Shown one piece after another: positions 19,632 to 31,335 of a DNA stretch of 64,000 nt (positions are counted from its first letter, which is position 1; the number at the start of each line of letters is the position of its first letter). Both the position numbers and the translations under genes were made by a program. The notes under the pieces are model-generated. The model was not told the origin of the DNA. It saw only the letters and a program-made list of their open reading frames with translations, and did not search any database. This DNA is from Pyrenula massariospora. Lineage: Eukaryota > Ascomycota > Eurotiomycetes > Pyrenulales > Pyrenulaceae. The DNA lies in contig JAGFMI010000006.1 of assembly GCA_021030905.1 (NCBI GenBank), forward strand, positions 1,364,001 to 1,428,000. The letters are read 5' to 3'.

Positions 19632-21087
19632 TCACCCCCAAAGTGGATGCCTCCCAAACTGACTCCTCTCCCCCAACATCACCCCCCTCCTATACCCGTC
19701 CTGCGCACTCTTCCCCGTCACGCTCTCCCACATATCCCACTCCATGTGCCCGCGGAGCAGCTCCTCGAGCGCCAGCGCGTCGCCGGCCGCCTGGCTCGTG
19801 CTGGCGGCCGTGTGGGGGCGGAACGCGCACTTGGCGTCTCCGACTAGGATCGCTTTGCCGTTGAGGAGTGTGCGGTTTGTTGGGCCGGCGTCGGCGGGCG
19901 GGTTGTCGGCGATGGCTTGGATGAATGGGTGTGTGGTTCTCTGGGCTAGGTCTGCGAATTGGGGTGGGAGGGTGGAGTGCGCGTGGGCGACCGTTGCGGA
20001 CCAGATTGAGGGGTTTAGTTTGCTTTGAGAGCCTGGGGGGAGGGTCCAGCGGTGGCGGACGCCAGAGGTGTCGGTCATTAGGGCTTTGTATTCTGGGGAG
20101 GACTCGGCGTAGTTGCGGTACCAGACCCAGTTTATGAGGCGGGTGCCTGGGGTGAGGGAGCCGTGGGGGCCGGGGATGGTGTAGGCGAGGATCTGCGTCT
20201 GGGGGGCGTGGAAGAAGACGAATTTTTGGAGGAAGGTGGAGGAGGTGGCGGCGGGGAGGGAGGATTCGGGGACGGTGCCGCGGAAGGCGACGTAGCCGGC
20301 GTATGTGCGTTTTGGGGAGGAGGGGAGAAGGAGGGAGCGGATCGTGGAGGAAGGGCCATCGGCAGCGATGAGGAGATCGGCTATGAAGGTTCGACTACTA
20401 GACGGGGAAGAGCGAGAGTCGGTGTAGTGGATCTGGACTTTTTCGCCCAAGTCGTCGACGCCAGTGACAGTGCAGCCGTATTCGTAATGCGCTTTAGAGG
20501 CGTGGGGTGGTTTGCTCTCCTCGCTACCGTTTCTAACTCCTTCTTCTTTCCTAGAGGACTGTCGTAGATAGGCCGCATCTCCACCTCCATCAACAGACAT
20601 CCTGGCCAGATTCCATAATAAATCCCAACTTGTCATCATCTGATGACTCCCATCTCGGTCCATTACTTGCCCCGTCTTGTCCAGGTACAGCCTCTCCCAG
20701 CTATCAATCGCGATGTCTCTATCTTTCGGTCCATAACGACGGAACCATTCTTGGGTCTCACCTCCAGCAACGACGCCAGCACCCTGGTCATGGAGTAGAG
20801 CAGTGGGTGAACGCTCAAGGATCGTGAGGGCGCGGAGGGAAGGGAGATGACGGAGGAGAGGGACGGAAATGAAGAGTGAAGCTAGAGAGCCACCGACCTA
20901 TGTGCGGAATAAGTTCCCATAGCTGTTAGTGTGTTGAGGGAAACAGGAGATGGGGAAAATGAGACGATTGTGGCGTATCAAAAGTAAGAGGCAGGTTGGA
21001 GGGGGCGAGATAGACAAAGTGGGGTTAATGCTTCAAACATACCACAACCACGTCAAGATCCTTTCTTTGAAAAATATCTGAACTCAT
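19632..21087 (-). CDS. FAD-dependent aromatic-type monooxygenase
   Basis: Predicted exons on the minus strand are 21087-21043 and 20897-19632, giving 436 residues; the 145-bp intron (gtatgt...atag) lies inside the dinucleotide-binding strand. The N-terminus reads DVVV then VGGSLASL, the FAD ADP-binding motif. The second FAD region appears as LLIAADGPSSTIR, and the third as AILVGDAKCAFRPHTAAST. The last signature, with RPHTA, is typical of 2,6-dihydroxypyridine 3-hydroxylase-like and salicylate-hydroxylase-like enzymes. These class A flavoproteins use NAD(P)H and O2 to hydroxylate an aromatic or heteroaromatic ring. No obvious partner genes are adjacent, though an intradiol dioxygenase lies 18 kb away. 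Substrate unknown. Confidence 0.88.
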
Positions 21088-21409
21088 CTTTTCAAACAAT
21101 CTTAAACAGGAGTGCATCGATTCTTCTGGGTGTGAAAGATATTCTTGACATTATCTGGTCTATTTTGCCCAAGGGCCATGCCCCAGCGGCTATACAGCTC
21201 ATGCATTACTAAGAAAATATCGTCATGTTTTCACGGATTCTAACTAGCTATTAGTTTCAGCACGCTAAATGAAAATCTCAGAGACAGTCGCTGTGCCAGA
21301 TATGCAGAACTTTTCCCAATCGCTTCGAAACCAAGTCGATGCATGCCCATCATCATTAGTAACGCCGTCCAGGATGCTAGCCTCGGTATACCAACCCTGT
21401 GTCCATTCA
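21088..21409. other. intergenic region upstream of the monooxygenase
   Basis: 322 bp between two minus-strand genes. It should hold the monooxygenase promoter and the 3' UTR of the 828-residue protein gene. Nothing else seen. Confidence 0.5.
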
Positions 21410-23946
21410 TTACTGCCTCGCCATTCCAGCACCACTTCCCAAAATATCGTCAAAATTATGCCTCGACAGTGGTCTCTCAACGCGTCGCGTTCTCGGCGCC
21501 GCAAGACCTCCATCAGGGGTAAACCTGGGTGGAGGAGCCAACACCGGCGCGCTTTCGACAACCATGCCCCACTCTCTCGCTCTTTGCCAGCAATGCGACC
21601 GGCGGAAGATCTCTTCGATGCCAGACTGCTGAGTTGCGACAACAGGAGTAGCCGATTTTGGAGCCACACAGAGGAAGTACGACACACTTTCAGTAGCTTC
21701 TACGCCCGGTGCATCGACAACTAGTAAGGGCAGGGACTGGATGACCGCGTAGAGCAAGATCCATTGGCCCATTCTAGCCGAGAGGAGATTCTCAATGTGG
21801 CCGTCTGTCTTCCTCTCGAACTTGGTGAAAGCTTCGACAAATTCGTTCGTAGCAACGGCAGCCAGATTGTCCTTATTGTAGGATGTTGTAATCAGTGAAT
21901 TGGATATTTCGTTTGATGTCAAACGCTTTTTGTGCAAGTGCGACCGGTGTTCAACTTGAGGCATTAAAGGAACATCAAATGGAATGGGAGGTTGCAAGGG
22001 TGCAACACTGGCGTCGTATTCTGCGAGTATCTGCCGTAGTGCTTTGTGCGCAAGAGGAGAAGGATCGTCGGCGGAAACCTTCTGGCTCGCTCGAGGATCC
22101 GAACTTCTTGTTGTTTGAGCGTCTCGATCAACCAGTAAATCGTAGAGTGCCGAGAAATCACTATAGATCTCTGTTAGATTTAGCCGGTTGAAGCCACCTT
22201 TTGGCGGCCATGATTTGTATCGCGAGGAATAAAAGCTGATCACATGAGATCTGAAGGCGGAAAAGCTTGCGCGCCATGCTTTGAAATCGAGCGATTTATA
22301 GTCTTTGGAGGTAGTAGACTTAGCCAAACCAGTCCAAAGAGAGTGGAACTCAAGGTCGCGAAGGCGGACAGAGGTCGATTGGACTCTCTTCGACAAATCG
22401 AAGGATGCTCGCTCTAGATCGTGTCGTGTCGTCTCGGATAACAAGTCGAATCGTGGGCTGTTCAACGCAGTGACTAGCTCCAAATCACCTACCGCATGGA
22501 TGAACCCGGAATTGTAAAGAGGATTAAATTTGAGTTGTTCTCCGAGCACCAATGCCTCAATCACTTTCTCGGGAGAGGCGCGCACGTCGTACAATTTGAA
22601 TTTCTGCACATATTCGGCCATGCGATCCATGGGAACTTCGCCAAGAGTTGTACCATCCAGATTTGAAAAGTTGAAGCGCTGAAGAATCTTGCAAAGGCTC
22701 CAGAAAATTCGAAATGGGGTCTTCTGGCGTCTTGTAGCAACCAATCGCTCCCCGCTGAGGAAGGCAAAGAAATTACGATATGAAACAAGGCGTTCTAGGT
22801 CCTCGCCTGTGTACGTAGACTGGGCTGAGACATCACCTTCAAATGCGAGTGGCAGATACAGCTCCCTCAGTAAATGCTGGTCTAGCCCGCCCTCAAAATC
22901 ACGAGCCAGCCTCAAGCTCGCAGTGCTGTTGCGATCACTCTCTGTGCCAGTCATTCGGAGATCGTTTGTTCGGGAATGTAATTCGTTTATCGACATTTTC
23001 TGCGCCATGTCCTCCAGCCTTTGCAAGTTCGTCTGACTCGATTCTGGTGATTGCACAATCTGAGGTTGCGTAGTTCCAACAATAGTGCATAGTTGCATGA
23101 GCTCGTGGGAGTCCGCGAGTAACGCAGAATTAACCTTGAAAGAGGCTTCTTTGCCCGAAGCACGCGGAAACAGGTGTACAAGCGTGTCGCCATCTTCCTT
23201 CCATAGTTCGGTGACCTAGTAGTTGATTAGTCATAAGGGTCGCACGAGGAGTTTGCGCATCTCACCTTCTCCCCATTGACAAGTGGGTCAAGATTGTAGG
23301 GGATGGTTTCAACATGTCCAGCGATCCATGCTGGCGGGTTTTCCTTTTGAGCAGCGTCCCTTGGTGGTGAGCCTGATTTTGAGAACCAACTTCGTCCCCT
23401 CTGATGCTTTTTTAGTTTCGGACTGCCTGGCATGGATTCTGACCCGCTCGTTGCTGCTCCCATACTTGCTGGTGTTGTTGGCCGGCTGCGACTTCTTTCT
23501 CGGCTGTGGCTCCCAGCGTAAACGCCACGGCCTACCGGTCCGACACCGTCTAACGTACCGATGGGAGGTGGTGGGATAAGTGGAGAGTTTGATCGTTGAT
23601 CGACTGGAAGGAGAAATGGAGAGACATGAGGACTCGCTCTTCCTGACACCGGCTCAGCTGAAGCGTAAGGCGAAACTGGGGTAGCCGGCTTTCTTCGGAA
23701 TGGGCTCGCTTCAGTGGGCACGTTGTCCGCCAGAGCCGAATAAGGCGAAGATGGACTTGGTTGGTAGGTAGGTAGCTGGAGAGGACTTGGAGGGCAGCTG
23801 GGGATGTTTACGGCGAGAAAGTCTTGCGACGGGTGCCTCGCATGCGAAGACTTTGGTTGTGAGAGATTAGTAGAGCTATTGTTCTTAGAGCTAAAGCTGA
23901 AGGCGTTCGAGATCCGCCTTGGATCCAAGGACGGTGACGGAGTCAT
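21410..23946 (-). CDS. conserved-looking 828-residue protein of unknown function
   Basis: Predicted exons on the minus strand are 23946-23266 and 23215-21410, with a 50-bp GT-AG intron in phase 0. Residues 1-200 are Ser/Pro-rich and probably disordered (RRISNAFSFSSKNNSS, SPKLKKHQRGRSWF). After WIAGHVETIPYNLDPLVNGEK the chain continues into a folded-looking part starting VTELWKEDGDTLVHLFPRASG. The next 550 residues are mixed helical, with no motif I can name, no signal peptide and no membrane segments. The layout of a basic, Ser-rich N-terminus before a globular core recalls fungal cell-polarity and cortical proteins, but that is only an impression. I do not recognise the family with confidence. 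Confidence 0.75.
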
Positions 23947-26900
23947 TTTGACTGAGTCGATCCTCTCAATCGTTGTTTGCGTAAGGACCGGTCAAGCCGG
24001 ATATCAGCCAGTCACGTCCCGGGCAAGTGGGTAAAGCAGAAGTCGGAACGATGGTTTGTGTAATGCTGTGAAGACGACAATGGAAAACGAGCGGGAGACA
24101 AGGACTCAGTATTACCCGATGCCAGCAGGATTGAAAAAGTGAATGGACCGGCTACCCGAGCGGCACTGAGGCAAGGCACACTCTCAGCCTCTGGAGAAAC
24201 GTGGAGCGTGCGGGTAGCACGGCGAGCCTGGGGAGATAGAATGAACGATGGAGAAACAAAGAAGTTTTACCTCAGCAGACCAGCAGATGAGGATTCGGCG
24301 CGTCGCAAGGTACAGCATGGCACAGCCCAGACAAACATTTGGGCGCCTTGGACAAGGTCGTTGGCAGGGCCGTGGCGAGTGGATGAGACTGACGTTGCGG
24401 TTGACGTTTGTTCGTTGTTTTGGTGGGGGCCAACCTCGTCACCTCCCCTGCTTGAGCTTTGATCGGGGAATCAAAGAAGCCCTGACCCCTAACTACGATA
24501 GGCATGATAGTAACAGGGGCGTTGGCGGGCCGCAGCCCAGGACTTTCCGCAGGAGCTGGTTCGGGCATAAAGCTGACCCGGCTCCTCTGACCCTGAGGTC
24601 GGCTGGAACTGCTGCGACTTTCTCCTGTTCCTGGCCAAGCCCCACGGACAACCGCAGTATGGCCGTAGGCAGAAGAGAGCAGTGTCAAAACTGCTTTTCC
24701 TGCCAATTTTCTCCGAAAGGGATTAACAACGGATGTTCAACACTTACGATAGTAGTTGATCATAATGCTCGCTACTTACTTTTGTGAGAGCTTCATAGAC
24801 AGCGCGATGATCATGGCATGAACACAAGACCTACCGCTTCGGTCGAAGTTTGATTCACGTCTACACTTACTTGCCTTTACGCAATTGGTTGTTTAGTCTT
24901 ATGTGGACACATCATCTATCACGAGCCGGGACTCGAAAAGCCGAGAGAACACTACGGATTATGAAAATCTTAACTGATCAAGATTTCTGCATAGACACGT
25001 TCTATGTCATGTATCACCTGAGCGGTCATCTCCATCCATCTGCCCTGTCTTGGCGTGCTAAAGGATGCTCACGTTTACATGCTAAAAAGTTTGGATTGTC
25101 AGCTTCGAAAGTTGACGTAAGGATACTGGCGCAGCGTCATCAGAGCTACCAGCACGCCCCATGAAGTGCAAGACCAGCAACCTGAGCGTAGGGTATTGAG
25201 CATCGTATGCGTATCTATCATAGTCGTATGAGAGGCATCAAAGCTACAACGTCTTCTCGAGAATAATCTCTTCGATGATCATCTTCGAGGTGGAAAAGTG
25301 AGGACAAGGTTGGGTGTGAGGGATTTTGTTTGAATGAGAGTTTGAGCGTACAGAGCCCAAAGTCACTTCAAGCGGTTCCATGTTACCATTTTGACAAAAA
25401 ACCACAGACAATGGTAGGCTCATCCAATTTGGTAAACCTTACTGCAGTGCAGAATGAGTGTGTAAAAGTGTTCTCTGAAAGTCGCGGATAGGAGCGAAAA
25501 GGTTTAAACGTTTCTAAGAAGATCAGAAGCCTTCGAACCGGCGACTTCTAAAAATCATTGGAGGACAAATTTCTTCAACGCCTCTTGCGTAGCAGATGTG
25601 ATCAATCAAGGGCACAGGCAAATGCAGACATGCATCAACGCAGGTACCTTATCCATCTAGGTAGCGTAGCTGAAGCGGCAAGCGGAAAATTTCATTGTCT
25701 TTGCAGATATTGAAGATTGTAGAAGCACGAGGTCGTCTACCTTGGCAATACACGTACATGCAGATCTCTGGGAAATATAGTGCTTCTTGAGCCGTGTCTT
25801 TCTAGAATACGTACGGGGCGTCGAGCACTTAGACTGTACGACTTCCGGTTGTGCCTTCGCTAAATATTGATCATCGTGTAGTCAAAGAGCACTGTCGCAC
25901 TTCTTGTGATCTTGATTTTGTGTAGATGTCCATCGCCCATGTGCGCTACCACACATTTCCATTTGCTTTCGCAGCCAAAGTGTGCGCGCGGGGAGATCGA
26001 CAAGGTCAGGTTGCGAACAACTCGTGTGAAATGAAGATGGACATTAAGCGGTCAAACGTCGTTCATTAGGATTCGGAGAAGGAATTCTGTGAAGGAAGGT
26101 CGTCGACGTTGGGTGACATCGTGTAACCGGTGGCAGACCTCGATGGGAACGCTGAAGTCTCCTGGCCCTTGTCAGCACCTGCATGACTGACGGTGCCGTG
26201 AAGAAATTGCCCGAGTGACCCGCTTGCACATCCCTTGGCGGGCGCTCGAGCTAGGGCCGATGTGTGGTCTGTCGAGCTGTTTCACGAGACAGGTTATCGG
26301 CTGGCTCGACTGTCGAAGGGCGTTTTGAAACGCTGGGAGACCTCAAGAAGGACAAAGGCAAGGTGATGATTGGCGGCGGTTAAGGTGGTTGCAGCGCGTC
26401 CAGTCGACGGAGTGGAGCCGAGGCGAATCTTGTAGACCACTAAGCCGGGCCTGGGACGCTGCTCAGGGGCTCCCAGGGGCGGTAGTGAGTCGGCGGGCAC
26501 GCGCAATTCGCAGATCATTCGACAGTCTTTCAGTTCCACGTCGCATCGTTTGAAATGCGTTCTTCGAAGGCAGGTAGAAAGGTTAGTCCATTGGCATGTA
26601 CCAGCCCAGGCAATCTCCGGAGACAGCGTTCGCGTGTGGCGAAACCCCGCCGCCATTCCTCCGCATGGCTCTCCCAAAACCGCCTTCCGCCGAGCCGCCA
26701 GTAGTGGTCGCCATCAAACCTCCTGACTAGCAAGAAACCCCCCTATGGCATCCACGAGACCTCTGAGTGTGACTGGGCGAGTCCGGGGGTGGTCGGCACC
26801 GCTCCACATGTCCATGATGGGTGTTACGAATGAGAATGCGTGGTCAGGCGACGGCTGGGATGCGATCTTAGAAGGAGATTTAAGTTCTGGGGGGAGCGAC

Positions 26901-27585
26901 GACGATTCAAGATCTGATAGAAAACGCACGGAGGAACCGGGGTAAGAAGACCTATCCGAGATCGGCATATCCAAGGACCTGAGACAGCGACATTGAGCAG
27001 AACAGGGTAGCGGGGAGTCTTGGTAGCATCTCCTCCACCTTCCCACCGTCCACGAGAGGAAGGGTGTGTTGAAACACCTTACCGACCTTTCTATATAGCC
27101 CTCGTCCGACCTCCTTCCTCCCTTTTGGGGTACCTTCTGTTTACTTGTCTTTCACCTTCTCCTCGGCTCCTTCCCTTCGGGCCTTTATTGATTGTTTTCC
27201 ATTTCGTGTGGCTCAAGGAGTCTCCCGGCCAATCATTCATTCATTCATTCACGTCCACTCATTCGCAACTTGCCATTGAAAACAAACGTCTTCACTCCAG
27301 TCACTCTCTGAAGAAGGAAAGGATCACGATATTTCCCTGCCAAACAACAGGGTCACTATCAGCTCATCCGTGCCTACCACCTGCTTGAACATTCCAGCAG
27401 CTGTCATTCTTTTGTTATTGCAAACTTTCACTCCTTCAGCAGAAGTCTCTGATATTGGCTAAATCTGCCTACGAGGCTTGCCTCAAAGACAACAGAACTC
27501 TCGGCGTCAGTGCGGGCCACTGATTCTTCCAGAGCGTTGCAAGGTCCTATTTCGAGCGCAGTAGCGCCACCAAGAAACCATCATC
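23947..27585. other. 3.6-kb region without a convincing gene
   Basis: The two flanking genes point away from each other. Frames of 60-180 codons occur near 24.1-24.8 and 26.3-27.4 kb, but they overlap on both strands, lack family resemblance and do not join across plausible introns. A short (ATTC)n tract lies at 27231-27251. The region may hold long regulatory sequence or a non-coding transcript, but none is demonstrable from sequence alone. Confidence 0.45.
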
Positions 27586-30275
27586 ATGGCAAATTTCTCT
27601 CTAGCGACTTTCCTTGTGCTCGTACAGGTCTTACTGCTAAACCTTACTCCAAACTCTCTGGCTGGAGCTGTCCCAAGATCTCAAGTAGCGACTCGTGCTG
27701 CGAGCAGCTACTGGCTGGCTTCCATCAACCGGCAAGGAACCGTTCCAAGCTCATTTGGCGGCTCAGACGGTTACAAGATCTACCGAAATGTCCAGGATTA
27801 CGGCGCAAAAGGTTGGTTTTTTTTAAAGGTTTCGACTCCTCAATTCAACGCTAATTGCTCTATACAGGCGACGGATCCACCGATGACACTGAAGCAATCA
27901 ACACCGCCATCTCTGACGGCGACCGGTGCGGTGAGGGCTGCGACTCTTCGACAGTAAAGCCTGCCCTGGTCTACTTTCCCCCTGGAACATACAGTGTCAG
28001 CAAACCTATCATTCAGTACTATTATACCCAAATGGTGGGTGACGCCGTCGACATCCCGATTATCAAGCCCACGTCTGGCTTTCAAGGCATTGCTGTCATT
28101 GACTCTGACCCTTATCTTGATGGAGGTGCAAACTGGTACACAAATCAAAACAACTTCTTTCGACAGGTCCGCAATTTTGTCATTGATCTGACTGCAATGC
28201 CACTGTCTGCCGGCGCTGGCATCCACTGGCAAGTTGCTCAAGCCACCAGCCTACAGAACATACGCTTTGAAATGCTCAAGGGTGGAGGCGATGCCAACAA
28301 ACAGCAGGGTATCTTCATGGACAATGGATCCGGTGGGTGGATGTCTGATTTGGTTTTCAATGGCGGAAACTATGGAGCTTTTTTTGGCAACCAGCAATTT
28401 ACGACCCGCAATCTGACATTTAATGATTGTAACACCGCCATTTACATGAATTGGAACTGGGCTTGGACCCTGAAATCAGTGTCGGTAAACAATTGCTCAA
28501 TCGGTCTCGACATGTCCAACAGTCCAGACAATCAGACCGTTGGATCTGTTCTCCTTCTCGATAGCAAAATTACCAACACGCCGGTCGGGGTTAAAACAGC
28601 TTTCACCCGCAATAGCGCCCCAGAAACTGGTGGTACTCTAATCATCGACAATGTTGATTTTTCCGGCACTCAGCAGGCCATCGTCGGGACGACAAACAAC
28701 CAAATCCTTGCTGGAGGAAGCGTTGTGGCATCCTGGGGTCAAGGTGATGCGTATATTCCTGCGCTTTCAGGTGCTCGCAATCAGACAAAACGTGCTATAG
28801 TTGAAGACGCGGAGGTCGAGGATTGCGATGATGAAGACAGCTACGCCACCATTACTCGTCGTAGTGAAGCTGCTACCGCGACGTCAACGGGTGATAGTGG
28901 AGACTTCTCAGTGCCAGTTGCTACAGCCACACCATTTCCAACCATTGGTAACTCCACTGCTAGCTCTGGTGTCTCAGCGCCAACCAGCGGCATAAGTGGC
29001 TCACCTTTCAACACCACCAATGCAACATGCGGTGCTCCCCCTGCTGTGTCAAAGACTCGGATTCAACAAGCTCTTGCCGCGCCGACGAAACCTGCTGCTC
29101 TTCTTAATGGTGGGGCTGTTTTCGAGCGCTCGAAGCCACAATATGAAAATGTTCCAGCTTCTAATTTCGTCAGTGTCAAGAGTGCTGGTGCAAAGGGTGA
29201 TGGCGTGACGGACGATACTACTGCTATTCAGAATGTGCTTAACAGCGCGACTGACGGCCAAATTGTCTACTTTGACCACGGATACTACGTTGTGACTTCC
29301 ACTGTCAAGGTTCCCAAGAATGTCAAGATCACAGGTGAGATCTGGCCTGTCATCATGGCTTCTGGCCAGTTCTTCAGCAACCAGGCCTCTCCTCAGCCCG
29401 TTTTCCAAATCGGTCAAGCAGGTGACACCGGGTCTGTTGAGATTTCCGACCTTATCTTTGCAACTCAAGGACCTGCCCCTGGTGCAATCATGATGGAATG
29501 GAATGTAGCCGAATCTTCTCAGGGTAGTGCTGCTATGTGGGACACTCACTTCCGCATTGGAGGGTCTGCGGGCACGCAACTTCAGAGTGATACTTGCGCC
29601 AAGAATGAAAATGTAACGACCACTTTCAAGGACAACTGTGCCGGCGCTTTTCTTCTCCTCCACGTGACCGAGACTGGATCGGCCTACCTTGAGAACACTT
29701 GGTACTGGGTCGCCGATCACGAGCTTGATCTGCCTGATCATCTTCAAATTAACATTTACAACGGTCGCGGTGTCTTGATTGAGAGCCAAGCTGGACCTGT
29801 CTGGATGTATGGCACGGCTTCGGAACACAGCCAATTGTACAATTATGAGGTTTCTCACGCGCAGAACGTCTACATGGCGCTTATTCAAACCGAGACAGCG
29901 TACATGCAATCGAATCCCGACGCGCTTGGCGGCGGCTTTACACCGAATGCTGCATTCAATGATCCGACTTTTGAGGACTGCACCACCGAATCCTGCAAGA
30001 AGACATGGGGTCTGCGTCTCTTGGACTCGTCCGACATATACGTGTTCGGTGCTGGCTTATATAGCTTTTTCGAGAACTACAAGCAGTCTTGCCTGGATAC
30101 CGAGTCCTGCCAGGATAATATGGTTGACATTCAGTGCTCCAGCGATGTTTACCTGTACGCTTTAAGCACCAAAGCTAGTGTGTCGATGGTCACGCAGAAC
30201 GGGCAATCACAGATCAAGGGCTTGGATAACGATGATAATTTCTGCCAAACCATTGCTGTCTTTGAATCATCGTGA
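27586..30275 (+). CDS. secreted GH55 exo-beta-1,3-glucanase
   Basis: Predicted exons are 27586-27811 and 27868-30275, giving 877 residues; the 56-bp intron starts with the weak donor GTTGGT and splits the Gly codon in GAKGDGSTDDT. The N-terminus is a clear signal peptide (LATFLVLVQVLLLNLTPNSLAG). Two pectate-lyase-like beta-helix modules follow, each opened by the family hallmark: YGAKGDGSTDDTEAI near residue 75 and SAGAKGDGVTDDTTAI in the second half. They are joined by a Ser/Thr/Pro-rich linker near residues 385-460. Later conserved patches include GRGVLIESQAGPVWMYGTASEHSQLYNY. GH55 enzymes release glucose or gentiobiose from the non-reducing end of beta-1,3-glucans, acting on fungal walls or laminarin. 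Length fits the family. Confidence 0.93.
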
Positions 30276-31335
30276 GAAGGAACTCACAAAGGATCTCGAT
30301 TCTCTAATTTTGTTTTGCTTGCATTTCCGTGGAGCTGGGCTTGGGTCTTTGTTAGCATACGAGGTTTTTACTTATTGCATATACACAACTTCGATTCTTC
30401 TATTTTGCGCATGACATGGAGGCGCTGCAGAGCTACGGTTCCCTTCCCAATGTCAGGCAAGCTTCGGGTATTCATGACGTGTTTTAGGGCATTTTCGCAT
30501 GCTTGCATTTGATGGATGGATGGACAACTCATCGTCCGGAATGTTTTTGATCATCACGAAAATTGGCGATAGACGTTCGCTACATGGCATTTTCTGGCAT
30601 GAAATAGATCATGCAGAACCAACAGAAAGCTGGAATTATGGGCAGCTAAAATAAGTAGTCTACAATAGTAGATTGCAATGAAAGCATTTCCCACGAAGCC
30701 CGAGGTCACTTTAATTATAGGCAGATTGACCTACTCGGTCGTAAAGCTATCGGAATGATGCTTTCATTCATGTGAAGCCTTTGTTCCTTCTTGAGTGAGC
30801 CCAAGCCTTGCTCCATTGCTCATCGTCCCCAGCCCTCATATAGATGTTTCAAGCGTTTTGGACGACAAGCATCCTGGAATCGAGCCCGAAAATACTGATA
30901 GGTCTTCTAGATTATCCTTGAAGTGACTGGACTCGACGAAATCTCTCTTCTGTGCACAACTTGAACTTATGACCTGATCAATGTCGTTGACGTTGTCGTT
31001 GGGCACGGGCAAACAGTGTTTCGAAACGCTTTCGCCAAGAGACGGATGCCAAGAAGAAGGGTCTTGGTCGATCATTCGGTCGGGTAGCGGCCGAAGATCT
31101 CTCATTGGTGTTTGGCTCCATGATCGCTCCACGGCGGCCAGGGTAGCTCCTCAACGAGCTCCGCAAGCTGCACAAAATCCACAAGGCTATGCTGCAGGCA
31201 AATTCGTTGCTCACCGCCACAGTCACCATGATACCCTTGATCATCGTTCTTCCGTCACTTATCCTTATAATCTTAATGTAACCCGTTTGTTTCCAGACGG
31301 CTTTGTGCAAGCTGTCTATCACCGTTCAACGAAGC
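30276..31335. other. intergenic region of 1.06 kb
   Basis: Lies between two plus-strand genes. It should hold the GH55 3' UTR and the promoter of the CDF transporter gene. Overlapping frames near 30.8-31.3 kb on both strands show no family resemblance. Confidence 0.5.

Noticed and set aside
24272-24706. Minus-strand frame of 144 codons in the gene-free region
   Set aside because: Ser/Pro/Arg mixture without any motif, overlapped by an equally long plus-strand frame. No splice partners found.
25520-25560. A GGTTCGAA-like T-arm on the minus strand suggesting a tRNA
   Set aside because: No matching acceptor stem or D and anticodon arms could be folded around it.
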